This document shows positions 9,739-19,770 of a stretch of DNA of 64,000 nt, piece by piece. Location: assembly GCA_030704615.1 (NCBI GenBank), contig CM060732.1, positions 75,249,053 to 75,313,052 of the forward strand, given 5' to 3'. The position numbers and the translations under genes were made by a program. A model generated the notes under the pieces. The model was not told the DNA's origin. It made no database searches and saw only the letters and a list, made by a program, of their open reading frames with translations. The stretch is from Takakia lepidozioides (Eukaryota; Streptophyta; Takakiopsida; Takakiales; Takakiaceae). Every line of letters begins with the position of its first letter. The first letter of the stretch is position 1.

Positions 9739-10080
9739 TGGGAGTGGATACAACCATGGAAGGCTAACAAGCAACGCAAGGCCCAGCTACTAGGAGACCT
9801 TGAACACACGAGATCCTGGCTCAAGTTCACAGATTGCAAGACGGCGACTAACGATGGGGCTACTCTTGTACCCGGCCCCTTGGTCTATAGAGTTTGAGTA
9901 CAATAGGGACAGTGATAGAGGACTTAGTACGGCTGTGGCTATTACATCTTGTAGCTATCTGGAGGTAGAGGGACCTATCCACCAGCTAGGGGGGCGATTG
10001 TGACAGACTACTTTATTGTGCATATATGTGTGGTGTGGTTTGGACAGCGATGTAGTTGTGTAGCGATATGTATGCGCACG
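9739..10080 (+). other. Retrotransposon 3' end: polypurine tract and LTR stub
   Basis: The non-coding 3' part ends in the polypurine tract agctaggggggcgat, followed by TGTGACAG at 9,999, the start of the 3' LTR. The next 80 bases align loosely with 50,320-50,376 and 50,799-50,885 beside the second copy (shared ttgtgtgg, gacaRcgatgta, gcacgacag). Beyond about 10,080 the sequence becomes CACTA transposase coding sequence, so the LTR is cut off. Confidence 0.65.
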
Positions 10081-10087
10081 ACAGGAT

Positions 10088-12065
10088 GTGCAAGCCATGG
10101 AGGATCTCTTAATGCATCATGTGGGCGCTGATGCATACCATGAAGAGGGAACCCGGCCAATCGATGATCCTGAAATGGCCCCCTCAAATGACATGGAGAG
10201 GGAGGGGAGAACTCCCTTGTACGAAGGGGCGAAAGTGAGTCGACTTTCAACAATCTTACTTTTGCTCAATCTTCAAATTTGATTTGACATAAGTAATGTT
10301 GGGATGTATGCCTTAATGCGAACTATTGCAGACTATATCCTTGCTCCACACTTGAAACCCAAGATGCCACGGTCGCGGAAAGATGCGCGCGAAATCTTGG
10401 ACTATGTGGGGATGGGCTATAAGATTTTTCATGCATGTCCATGTGATAAAACCCTATACTACGGAGAGAATTTGCATCTCACCAAGTGCCCAAAGTGCAA
10501 GAAACACCGATATCGAGATGATGTCCAAGGGAAAAAAGTACCACGCAAGGTATAAGCACCATTCCCCCTCGCATGGAGATTATTAGAGAGTAGTACTCAT
10601 GCAAGATCTGATTGTGGTTTTGGAAGGAGTGAGTGAGGAGTGGAAGAAGCGACGTTTGGTTTTGACCATTCACACCCAAATGAGGGAGAGGCTGCATAAA
10701 GGGAAATACATAAGGTGTTGTATTATGTGTGCTAATGGGATGATTATATGTGGGGGGCGTGGGGTATTTCATCCTAGAAAATGCATTACTTTCTGATCAT
10801 CCCGCGATTGAGGGCACAGTACCGAAGCCCCAAATTGGCCAGACTCATGAGATGACACGCCTCGCATCGGAGCCCCCCGAGAAAGGTGTGCGGGCCACAC
10901 GATTCACAAACATGGAGGCATATTGAAGAGATGTGGCCTTTTCTCTTGGAGGACCCACGACATGTCCACCTCGGCTTCTCCTCGGATGGGGTCAACCCAT
11001 TCTCTGTCTAGTCATGTAGTCATTCCACTTGGCCGGTGACCATGGTGAAATACAACATCCCTCCGTATCTTTCAATTAAAAAAGGTCATATCATGTTGGC
11101 TGCCATTGTGCCAGGTGAGTGTCCTCATTTCATGTTTATTATTGCCTTCGACTTTACATTAAACTTCTGATCTTTGACGCAATTCGGATGCAAGATTGAT
11201 GAGTGACATAATCATGGAGTAAGACATGTAATTCATTTTGTAGTATAATCTGCATATTGGTGGAGCATTGAAACAATGATGTGAATGTCTCAAAGGGAAA
11301 AAACAAGTGACAAACATGGACACGTACTTGCGACCTCTTGTTGATGAACTTAAAGAGCTATGGAGGGGGGTCCCGGCATTGGATGCTTCGCTTGACCCTA
11401 TGGCCGGACAATCTTTTCAGATGAGATGCATCTTGCTTTGGACAATGCATGATTATCCAGGTATATTATGTTCCCCATGAACAACCCGCGTACATTCACT
11501 TGTCAATGCCGGATGAGGATGAGGATTGGGATTGATTGAAGTAGTGGCGACAGTCTTGTGCACCGTAGTGGGGTAGATGGCATTATGGGCCACACACATG
11601 ACAACTTTTTATTTTTGCTAATGTGGCGGGATGTGTAGTACAGGACTAACTGTTTGCTCAGGGCTAAGCACCAAGGGGTACCATGCATGCTTGCATTGTG
11701 GCGATGATCTTGATGCACATAGCTCCCGCCATCTTCACAAGATGGTGTATCCCAACTACCGCAAATTTCTTCCTATGAGCCATCGATGGAGAAGAAGAGA
11801 GAAACACTTGTTTGATGGCAAAGATGAAGTACGTCCCCCCCCATGACACCGTCCGGGCAGTTTTGGGAGGACCGACGGAAGGAGGCCCATGTGGGCACGG
11901 ACGGTGAAGTGGACGTGCCCGGCATGAAACGACTTTTAATCTTCTACGAGTTGCCCATATTGGGCGGTACATATTTCACAAAAACACCGTCAATATCCCT
12001 ATGCATGCATGTGATATTGCACATTTGGTATGCGTTGCATTGTCACTTTCACGTAAAAAAATTTG
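10088..12065 (+). pseudogene. CACTA TNP2-like transposase, N-terminal and core exons
   Basis: Several exon-like blocks match the TNP2 family. EGREGRTPLYEGAKVSRLS is at about 10,190-10,250. HACPCDKTLYYGENLHLTKC with CPKCKKHRY is at 10,425-10,550, ended by a possible donor aagGTATAA. A PRLRAQYRSPKLARLMR block lies at about 10,800-10,860. DPRHVHLGFSSDGVNPFS is at about 10,945-11,010 and contains a conserved Asp, followed by WPVTMVKYNIPPYL. Next come DTYLRPLVDELKELWRGVPA (about 11,315) and GLSTKGYHACLHCGDDLDAH with a KFLPMSHRWRRREKHLFDG block (11,650-11,830). Frame changes and stops between blocks are partly introns and partly decay. The protein would cut and rejoin element ends. Confidence 0.8.
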
Positions 12066-12080
12066 TGTAAGTCTTTGTAG

Positions 12081-14051
12081 GTGGGGATATATGTAGGACC
12101 TGAAGATTCGTCATCTTCTCCCATGCATATTGAGAAGAATGTCTACTCGTCCTTTTTTCAAGTTCTTCATGGCACGCCGGCAAAGAAGAGAGTGGCTGCA
12201 AAAGGAGATTCTCTCGGTGTTAGAAAGGAGCTTGAGGAGCAGGGTCGCATGCGCCATCTATGGGCCGAACAAAATGGCGTGGACCCAAAGGGTGTTGTAC
12301 GGTGGAAGTATAGGCGCGCACCTTGGCAATGGACAAAGGAGGAATACAAGAAAGTGATAGCCACCATAAGTGCTGTCCGAACACCAACTGGTTATGGGTC
12401 ATCCTTCCGTACGAAGTTCAGCGAAGAAGACGGGGTCCATGGTTTGAAGTCTCATGACTACCACAATCTATTGCAAGACATCTTGCCCATTGCAGTACGT
12501 GGGACATTGACTCCCAAGTTTTGTGAGACAATCTATAGATTAGGAGGCTTGTTCCGGTGGATTTGCTCCAAAGAGTTGGAAGAAGCATATTTTCCACGCA
12601 TGAAGAAGGAGGCGGTGGAGGTAATGTGTATGTTGGAGATGCACCTTCCTCCCTCCTTCTTTGACATCCAACTGCACTTGGTAGTGCACTTAGTGGAAGA
12701 GGCTTCGATTTCTCGGTGGATGTACTTCCTTGAGCGTTATATGAAGACTTTGAAAGGATTTGTAAGACAAATGGCGCACCCGGAGGGTAGCATGGCGGAG
12801 GGGTATACGTTGCAAGAAGCTATGTTCTATTGCACGGAGTACATGGCAAGGGTGGATGAGGAATCCCCTCGGATGTGGAAGGAAGAGGAGGATGCATGAA
12901 CCAAGGACATCGTTTTGCCCAAAAAATCGAAGATGGTAAAATTGCCGACCTTGGTGATTGAGCAAGCGCATGACTTCATACCGAAGAACACCCTATCCAT
13001 ACATGAGTGGGATGCAAGATACAATAATCTTGTTCAGCAATGAGAGAAGGAGACGCTTGCATGGAGGCGGAACCATCCAAGGCCGGTTACTAGACGCCCA
13101 CGACGAGGAGCGGGCCGCCGGAATGTTCCTTCACAAAATTTGCCCATGGAATTGCAGCCTCTAAGTTCATTCCAACAGTGGCTTCAGACTTCAGTTTATA
13201 ACGCCGTTGCTGAAGGAGAGGTGGTTTCAAATTTGGTGCAAGACATTGCAAGGGGCCCCTCTCAATTCGCGACCTCATACACGGCGGTTTGGGTTCACGG
13301 TCGTCATTTCCGCATTCGTGCTCTTGACATGAAGCGCAAAACAACCTTTGATTATGGCTTGTGTGCCACATATTGGCAAGACTCTGTGTGGGGCAAGGGA
13401 GATACACGACCTGCTATGAGCAAACTTGAGTACATTGGAGAGCTTGAGAGCATACTCCAACTTCAGTATACAAGGTACCGGCCTCTTCTCTTCAAGGGAA
13501 GGTGGTTCCAGCCACATTTTGTGGGGCCCTCCGCAACACTAGTGCAAGATGATTGTGGTTTCATGCGCATCAATGCAGATAGGTTCAACCCTACTCATCG
13601 TCCCTCCGATGAGCCTTTTTCACGGCCTTCAGACATGGAGCAAGTTTTCTTCTCCGATGACAAAACAAGAGGGGGGAATTGAAAGGTGGTTGTGCATGCT
13701 CAGCCAAGAAGAAGACGTATCTATCATGGTCTCGGATCTCCATGGGGTGAGGCAATTGCGGTGGATGGAGAGACTGGTCATAATGATGCTGATGATGGAG
13801 GTTGGGTAGAGGGGGTAGAAGAGGATGATGACGCCCCGAACAATGTATCCTGGACCCTATATGATGAAGCTCTAGAAGATACGGATGTTGGAGAAGGAGA
13901 CGAAGACACGGCCATTGACAACGAGGTGGAGGATGATTCGGAGGTGTCTTTTGAGAGCCGGGCCATTTATGACGATGACTTCGATGACGAAGAAGACTTG
14001 CAGCTTGATGAGAATGAAGAGGCTCCGGATGATGATGTTCAAGTTGATTAG
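12081..14051 (+). pseudogene. CACTA transposase C-terminal region (DUF4218 and DUF4216)
   Basis: A single reading frame spans the whole interval but is interrupted by three TGA codons at 12,897, 13,041 and 13,680. The start holds PMHIEKNVYSSFFQVLHG, the TNP2 segment before DUF4218. DUF4218 follows at about 12,450-12,850 (LKSHDYHNLLQDILPIAVRG, FFDIQLHLVVHLVEE, RWMYFLERYMKTLKGFVR, EGYTLQEAMFYCTEY). The DUF4216 block is at about 13,280-13,740 (WVHGRHFRIR, and KVVVHAQPRRRRIYH after the third stop). The end is a strongly acidic tail (13,790-14,050). At the third stop the codon lies where a Trp would be expected, consistent with TGG to TGA. Confidence 0.82.
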
Positions 14052-14394
14052 ACACAAAATCAAAGCTATATAACAATTCTCGCACCGAACTGGACCCATC
14101 CCTTCGATTGATTGTACATGTACATGCATATTGTACTTTATTTCTATGATTCATCAAATATGGCTGTGGCTAGTAGCCTTTCAAGAAAGAAGGCAGAGGC
14201 AATGAATATGTTGGAGCAACACATACAGATGTGGTATCAAGAGAATTATCAAAATGAATATCACAATCTACAAGAAGGTCCACAACAACAAGCTAAACCA
14301 TAAAGAAAAACAAACACCCTTCCCCCAGTACCATATGAAAAAAAAAAAAAACTAAGAACCCCCAAAGGCCCTAACCCTAAACCTAGAAAGCCCT
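14052..14394. other. Spacer between CACTA gene and its terminal array
   Basis: No gene is evident. The stretch holds AT-rich sequence and a short plus-strand frame (14,112-14,303, about 63 codons, Gln-rich) that I cannot assign. A run of A residues lies at about 14,340-14,350, and CCCTAAACC-like bases at about 14,371-14,385 resemble a short interstitial telomere-type motif. Confidence 0.4.
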
Positions 14395-14990
14395 GCCGTC
14401 GCCGCCTGCCACCCCACGCGTCGCCAACTGCGACGCGTTTTCTTGGGTTTATGAGGCCGGGGGTCGCAAACGGCGACGGCCGACCGTCACCAACTGCAAC
14501 CGTTTTTTGAATGGATTTATGAGGCCGGGGTCGCAAACGGCGACGGCCAGCCGTCGCAAACTGTGACATGTTTTTTTTATTTTGTAAGAATAGGGCAGCC
14601 GGGCAGTTTGCGACGCCCAGCCGTCGCAGGGGCCTTTTGCCCTTCATGCTACCATGTGACGGCCGGGCGTCGCAAGAAAGGGCTGCAATGAAAGGGAAGA
14701 CAAGAAATGGTTTTTTTTCCCGGCGTGCGACGACAGGCCGTCGCCAAAAAGGGCTGCCTTCTACCCTTCGCTGGGGGCGACACGTGGGCGTCGCACGGAA
14801 GGGCTACCATTTTCCCTTCATCACTCCGTGCGACGGCCAGGCGTCGCCGCCTGGCCCCGGCGCCAGGTTTCACTCCCGCGGGGTTTGTCTGCGACGGCTC
14901 GGCGTCGCAAACACGCTCCGCGGGGTTGACGTCGCACGCTCGGCGCCGCGCGGGGCGTGGGGGCGCAGCTGGCGTCGCAAACCCCCCCCC
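14395..14990. repeat. CACTA subterminal palindromic repeat array
   Basis: About ten degenerate units of the form GCGACG-N4/5-CGTCGC, for example near 14,474, 14,541, 14,611, 14,655, 14,728, 14,778, 14,831, 14,892, 14,929 and 14,963. Spacing is 40-70 bases. The array is far more GC-rich than its surroundings and full of CpG. Subterminal repeats of CACTA elements bind the element-encoded TNPA-type protein in known systems, and this array is the likely equivalent. Confidence 0.8.
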
Positions 14991-15004
14991 CATTTGCTGT
15001 AGTG
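14991..15004 (-). repeat. CACTA terminal inverted repeat, right end
   Basis: The plus strand reads catttgctgtagtg, that is, CACTACAGCAAATG read inward from the right end. The element boundary is the G at 15,004. The next bases, tat, could be one copy of the 3-bp target duplication that CACTA elements make. The matching left copy is not present. Confidence 0.85.
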
Positions 15005-16311
15005 TATGATGCCAATGCCCGACGACTATCTTTGTCACATGACTGAAAAAGCAGAAGTGTCCCAGCATCAGAGAGGAAATTATTGCAGAACCGGAACACC
15101 CAACTCCAGTAGTTGTCATCGAATTTATTCCAGCTTGGCGTCTTATCCTTCAGAAGAACTTCTGGCACAGCCTAGCCGTTCAGGATGTCGAGAATGACCA
15201 TGTCAGCCGCATATATTTTCTGCACACCGCATACGAAGGTGGGACCGGTGCTCACCTGCAACATACATGTTCAATTTTAGAACGAAGAGAAGAATGTTTT
15301 CAAAGAAACAATGTTTAATACTGCAAATGACACTTACAGATGCAAAGGAAAGAAAATCAAATTCTCACCAGATTAAAGAAAGAGATCATGTTGTCCCAGG
15401 TAGGCGAAGGCACCCAAGTGTATCCTCTCAGCTTCCGACTCTGCATCATCGCCAGCCATCCCTCATTGACAATCTTAATCTCCCCTGCCAAATCAGCACG
15501 GGAAGGGTGTGACCTGGCATCGAACACGCACTGAATTGTGCGGGTATACCTTCCAACAGTGAAGTCCTTCTCCCTCTCCTTTTCCTTCTCCCTCTCCTTT
15601 TCTTTCTCCTTCCCCTTGTCCTTTTCCTTCTCCTTATCCTTGGACTTGTCTTTGTCCTTTGGCTTTGCTGGTGACCTGGCTATGACATCAGGAGCCTTGT
15701 CTTTTGGTTTGCGCCCCACCTTCTTGCCCTTTTGCGTTGTTTCCTGAGCATCAGGCTCCTTGGCAGCCAATATTGCTATGTTTCTTTGGTACTCCTCGTC
15801 ATCCAGAGGTGCCAACATCTCAACATTATTGTTCAAATATTTCATGTGCTGCTCTTGAAAGGTCGTGTGCTCAGGTGGGTAGTCCAGGTACCAACCACAG
15901 TCTCTGAAGTGAGAAGGACTCCAGTCCTTCAATATCCCTGCAGTGTACATGGTTGGATCGTTTGCAGGGTCCGACCACATGTCAAGATAGTCTGGGATAC
16001 CGCTGAGGTGATTTCCATCCATAAGCACATATTTCGTGTACCTGTGAAACACGAGACAAAACCCAACCCACCAAAGCGTGAAGCGAGTAAGAAACAATCT
16101 CAAAGTTCCAGTGGCGACTATCAAATTGCAGAAAAAATTACGTTTCATAGATATGCAAACCAGTATACTGCCAGTAGCACAGAATGAAAAAAACGATCAA
16201 GGAAATGAGTTGACAATTTTTAAACTACTTGCTTCCTTTTGTATTCTACAGGGAAATATCCCTAACCTATTGGAAATCAGCCTATCAATGTAAAAGCACA
16301 TTGCACTGAAA

Positions 16312-16560
16312 GTGAATGTCGGCAACGACATTCAGAAAACTCGAGCGAGGAACTTTGACTAAAAAATCAATGCACCATGCAAAACGTACAATAAATCTCA
16401 GAGGCTCACAACAGCTCTGGATGTGAATGTCGTCAACGACATTCACAAAATTCCATTCAAGAACACTACAAATACACCGAAGTTCCCTAATCCAGGTGAA
16501 TGCAATCTCTAGCTTTGGAAGGACACAACCATAGAAGTGAATGTCGGCACCGACATTCAC
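16312..16560. repeat. Three palindromes in an intron of the methyltransferase-like gene
   Basis: Three 24-bp near-palindromes of the type GTGAATGTCGGC/ACGACATTCAC lie at 16,312-16,335, 16,423-16,446 and 16,537-16,560, about 112 bases apart. They fall between the exon ending at 16,679 and that starting at 16,041. They belong to the same family as the array at 18,438-19,394. Confidence 0.85.
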
Positions 16561-18437
16561 TTTGGATCTGTGATAACACTGCTAACAAAGCCTAACGATT
16601 TCTCACAAGAGGCAACACAGTTTCCAGCAGGACATTGCACCTGTACACAACTCGCATCATGGCACACTCTTCCCCAACCTGACTATCAAAGTCGTTGGAC
16701 CGGAAAATGTTACCATCATTTGAAAACTCTCGGAAAAAACAGTATCTCCAAGTGAGACCTCTCCACTTCCTTATGTATGCCTCCAATGTCATTTGAGGCA
16801 AGGAACAATAGAAATGTTCAAGTCCTTCAAAGTCTACTCGAACACAAGGATTGCGCGCTTCTCCAGCTGCAAAAGGTACATTTGTCAGATTTGCAAATAA
16901 GGTACTCATTACATTCATGAAGTCAACAAAGATGGAATTTCTTTGAATACACACCTGACTCCAAAATGTAGCCTTGTGAAGCCAGTTGTCAAACACAATG
17001 TCACTGATTCCCTCCACCTTTGTGCCAGGCTGTATAGTGCTCTTAGGGAACTGATTCAAGTCCTTCACTGTCTGATCAGAGTTCCAAATCTCCAGCCATC
17101 TTATTTTGGTTTGGGGGTCGACCATGGAGATGGCCAGCCGGTGTAATTTCTCCTACTACATCTCCGGGTGCACATGCTTGTCATAGTGAGATTTGATCTG
17201 CAGTATGAACTCCTCTCTAAGGCCAGGATCTACTATTCTAAGCTGCTTTGAGAAGGCGGATATCAAATTGGTTCTCCGGATTTCATACTCCTTTTTTATT
17301 GCTGCTTCCCCACCCTTTGATGTCCTATGTTCCTCTGTTGTGGTGCGGTAGTATTCGGATTTCGCCTTCTCAGCTGCCTCTGCCAGTTCTTGCTGCATTG
17401 ATCAAAGTAGGGATGAGTACAAAATGAATTACAACATGTATTCCGAAAGACAAGTGAGTACAGGCTCGGCCTTACCGCATACATGTACTCCAGAAATGCC
17501 TCTCGAGTCAAAGAATACCAAGTGCCTGCAGCTCTTTCTGTTTCGCACTTCTCGATTATATCGGGGTGGAGTACTATGCGAAAATCATCCAGCTTCATCA
17601 GACCAATTCTCTGAATTCGAAAGAGTGTGTGGACCAAACTTGTTGTCACATGCGATTTCTCTGTCGATCTACAAAAAGAGTGGAAACAATGCATTGGTAA
17701 ACATCGATTTTTGGTGGGATGAAAAAGACATTGAAGAGGCAATAGAGTCTCTAGGATGACTTACTTGTTCATGTCGTGCATAGCTGTAAGAAGCCTAGCG
17801 ATGTCGTTTCCAGGATCCAGAACCATTGCCTCTACGACAACATGTTTGTCTTTGTCTTTTGAATGATGTTTCTGAATGTATCCCATCCATGCCAGCAATC
17901 GGTGGTTGCCGTCCCAGACGTAGAACATGTGGTTGCAGAATTGTTGGGTGTTTCTTCCCATCATGAGGCCCAACTCGAACTCCTCATTAACATCTTTCCA
18001 GCACTCATCCCACGTATCTGTGATCTCAGGAGACACCAATGTGCTTTTCCCATTTGTATCCGTCAGTGACACATAAAAAACTTGTGCACCAAGTCTGTAT
18101 CCATGCACGAAATCAATTTCCAATTTTATAATGTCATGGGAAAGTGGAGGACGCACAACATACATAGATATCATCCGGCATAGTGGGATGTCAAGACGCC
18201 CTCCAGAGACGAGCATGTCCCTAATAACCTCCTGAGAGTTCACCTTTTGGAATGACATGAGTTCTTTCACCTTGTCAAGGTAGTGCACTTCAGGTACATC
18301 TGTTTCATCGCTGTTCTCCGAGCTCTTGGCAGACTCGTCCCCATCTCCAAAACCTTTTGCCTCTGTTCCTATATGCTTGGACTTCACAGTTTTCTGCACG
18401 ATGCCATGCCAATCAGACACTGAGTTATGTGCAAATA

Positions 18438-19394
18438 GTGAATGTCGGTACCGACCATCAGTCTGTCTTGTCTCAAATCAAAGTGAATGGCGGCAACGAC
18501 ATTCACAACCATCTACACAAACAAAGCTGATACACACGGATGCAAACCAAGACACCATGACTATATAGTGATGGTTGGTACCGACAATCACTATGTTTTT
18601 GGGCAAACAGGTACAGAATGGTTCTGAGCATTAGCGAACGGCGTTAACGACAATAAAAAAACACTACATTTGAAATACCTACAAGATCGGTTTGGTGCAA
18701 GGAAGTATATCTCATAGTGATTGGCGACACCGACACTCACTTTAGTTCGAACAGAAAGTGAGTGCACAGGTCTATGTTTTCAAAAGAATGCGATTGACGT
18801 CAATCAAAGAGACTCCATTCTGATGATCGTTAAAGACAATCACTATTTCTTGTCTGTTTTGAATGTACTTTGCAATCATTTTTAGACATGAAGCTACAGT
18901 ATGGTCTCAAGAAAGGTGATTGGCAGTACCGCCATTCCTCTTCCCTAGTCTTTTCAGCTTGAAACAGAGAAAATGTAAGACAATATGACTGAATATGACA
19001 ACTATCACTCTCTCTCCATGCATGCAGGTACTGGAAGCTCACGAGATGAAGCGAATGGCGTTAATGACACTCACACTATACTAGAATGGAAAAAAAATTT
19101 GTTTGGTGTAAGTCAAGACTGGATCATAGTTACTGTCGACACCGACACTCACTTTCTGTTGTATCAGAATGAGAGTTTTGAAATGAAAGAGAGTGACATT
19201 GCCGACAATCACAGGTTCCTGTTACAGAATGAAAGAGAAAGAGTGCTGGAAAGGCAAGCAGATTGACTCTTTGATCTTAAGAATAGTGAATGGTGGTACC
19301 GCCAGTCACAAACATACGGTATGGAAAACCATAAACATAGGAGTAGAAAGCAAATCAACATGACTTCATAGTGATGGTCGGTACCGACCATCAC
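18438..19394. repeat. Array of about twelve 24-bp palindromes filling intron 1
   Basis: Imperfect palindromes starting with GTGAATGTCGG or GTGATGGTCGG and ending with its mirror recur at 18,438, 18,483, 18,568, 18,634, 18,717, 18,821, 18,916, 19,051, 19,128, 19,191, 19,286 and 19,371. A shorter palindrome, gattgacgtcaatc, is at about 18,792. The last unit (19,371-19,394) is a perfect 24-bp palindrome with a GGTACC centre. Intervals are 45-135 bases. Between units the sequence is unique. The array occupies the whole of intron 1 of the minus-strand gene. The units look like dyad binding sites for a dimeric protein. Confidence 0.85.
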
Positions 19395-19770
19395 TTTTTA
19401 GGTCATTTCACTCACTCACTTCGTAGATCTGTAAGCAAGAAATTGAAGAGTGGAGAACACTTACTGGCGCCTTCTTCGGTTTTGAGTTTGGATCCCCTTC
19501 TGCAACTTTCCTCTTCCCCTTCACATCTGTCAAAATTCCTGTCTGCTCTAGGGTTTGTAGACCTTCTCCCGGTTCTGCGATCCCCGGACTTCCACCTCCT
19601 TCAGTTTCCTTGCGAATCATATCTTCTTCCACAGTCTGGTTTTCAACGCTCATTGTTCCCTCTGGCTGTGTGACAACTGCAGCCTCATTCTCGGTCTGCT
19701 CTTGTGTTGCAGTCTCCATGTTCACCTGCTGCCGTGGCCCTGTGTTCTCTATCAAACGACGCCTCGTCAT

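Larger units (their letters stand above)
1961..10080 (+). mobile_element. Ty3-type retrotransposon copy 1 with C5-methyltransferase and PHD finger
   Basis: A single plus-strand LTR retrotransposon body. Domain order is gag, two zinc knuckles, aspartic protease (LLDSGAQP), C5 cytosine methyltransferase, reverse transcriptase (YIDD), RNase H, integrase (HHCC plus D,D,E core) and a C-terminal PHD finger. RT before integrase makes it Ty3 rather than Ty1/copia. The leader from about 1,975 aligns with that of the second copy at 43,930. The 3' end has the polypurine tract (ctaggggggcgat, ending at 9,998) followed by TGTG, where the 3' LTR starts. Only about 80 bp of that LTR remains before CACTA sequence begins. 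No 5' LTR was recognised, so the copy is truncated at both ends. Several frameshifts and stops break gag and the methyltransferase, while RT-integrase is open for 878 codons. Confidence 0.9.
10081..15004 (+). mobile_element. CACTA (En/Spm) transposon, left end missing
   Basis: The body carries TNP2-type transposase exons followed by DUF4218- and DUF4216-like domains, the usual gene content of plant CACTA elements. The right end is clear: a GC-rich array of short palindromes (14,395-14,990) and a terminus that reads CACTACAGCAAATGGGGGG from the outside, ending at 15,004. No matching CACTA terminus exists on the left, where the sequence joins the stub of the Ty3 LTR at about 10,081. The element is therefore 5'-truncated or was fused by recombination, and stops in the transposase indicate it is dead. 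Confidence 0.88.
15005..19770 (-). pseudogene. ParB-like / DNA methyltransferase-like protein, multi-exon, truncated by CACTA
   Basis: Exons inferred from splice signals: 19,770-19,465; 18,419-17,765; 17,668-17,476; 17,392-about 17,156; about 17,125-16,964; about 16,865-16,679; 16,041-15,369; 15,255-15,005. Exon 1 starts with ATG and ends at CCA/GTAAGT. Exon 2 contains GYRLGAQVFYVSL and FYVWDGNHRLLAW, resembling the ParB/Srx-type fold (compare the DGHHR signature). Middle exons are Lys/Glu-rich and may form a coiled coil. Exon 7 has a KPKDKDKSKDKEKE-type charged run, then LRGYTWVPSPTWDNMISFF. Exon 8 has AADMVILDILNG followed by TAG, FDDNYWSWVFRFCNNFL and GTLLLF. This resembles the DPPY-to-motif-V part of N4/N6 methyltransferases, with the box degraded. 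ParB plus N4/N6 methyltransferase is a known bacterial and phage pairing. The assignment is tentative. Confidence 0.5.

Noticed and set aside
13591-14157. 188-codon minus-strand frame, His/Pro-rich
   Set aside because: Antisense of the acidic tail of the CACTA protein; no motif.
14568-15009. Overlapping frames of 100-156 codons over the CACTA end
   Set aside because: Arg/Ala/Gly-rich peptides from GC-rich palindromic repeats, open on both strands.
15538-15747. Ser/Phe/Leu-rich plus-strand frame
   Set aside because: It is the antisense of the Lys/Glu-rich run of the minus-strand gene.
18438-19394. CRISPR-like appearance of the palindrome array
   Set aside because: Units are diverged palindromes with irregular spacing inside a plant gene intron, with no cas genes; not a CRISPR array.
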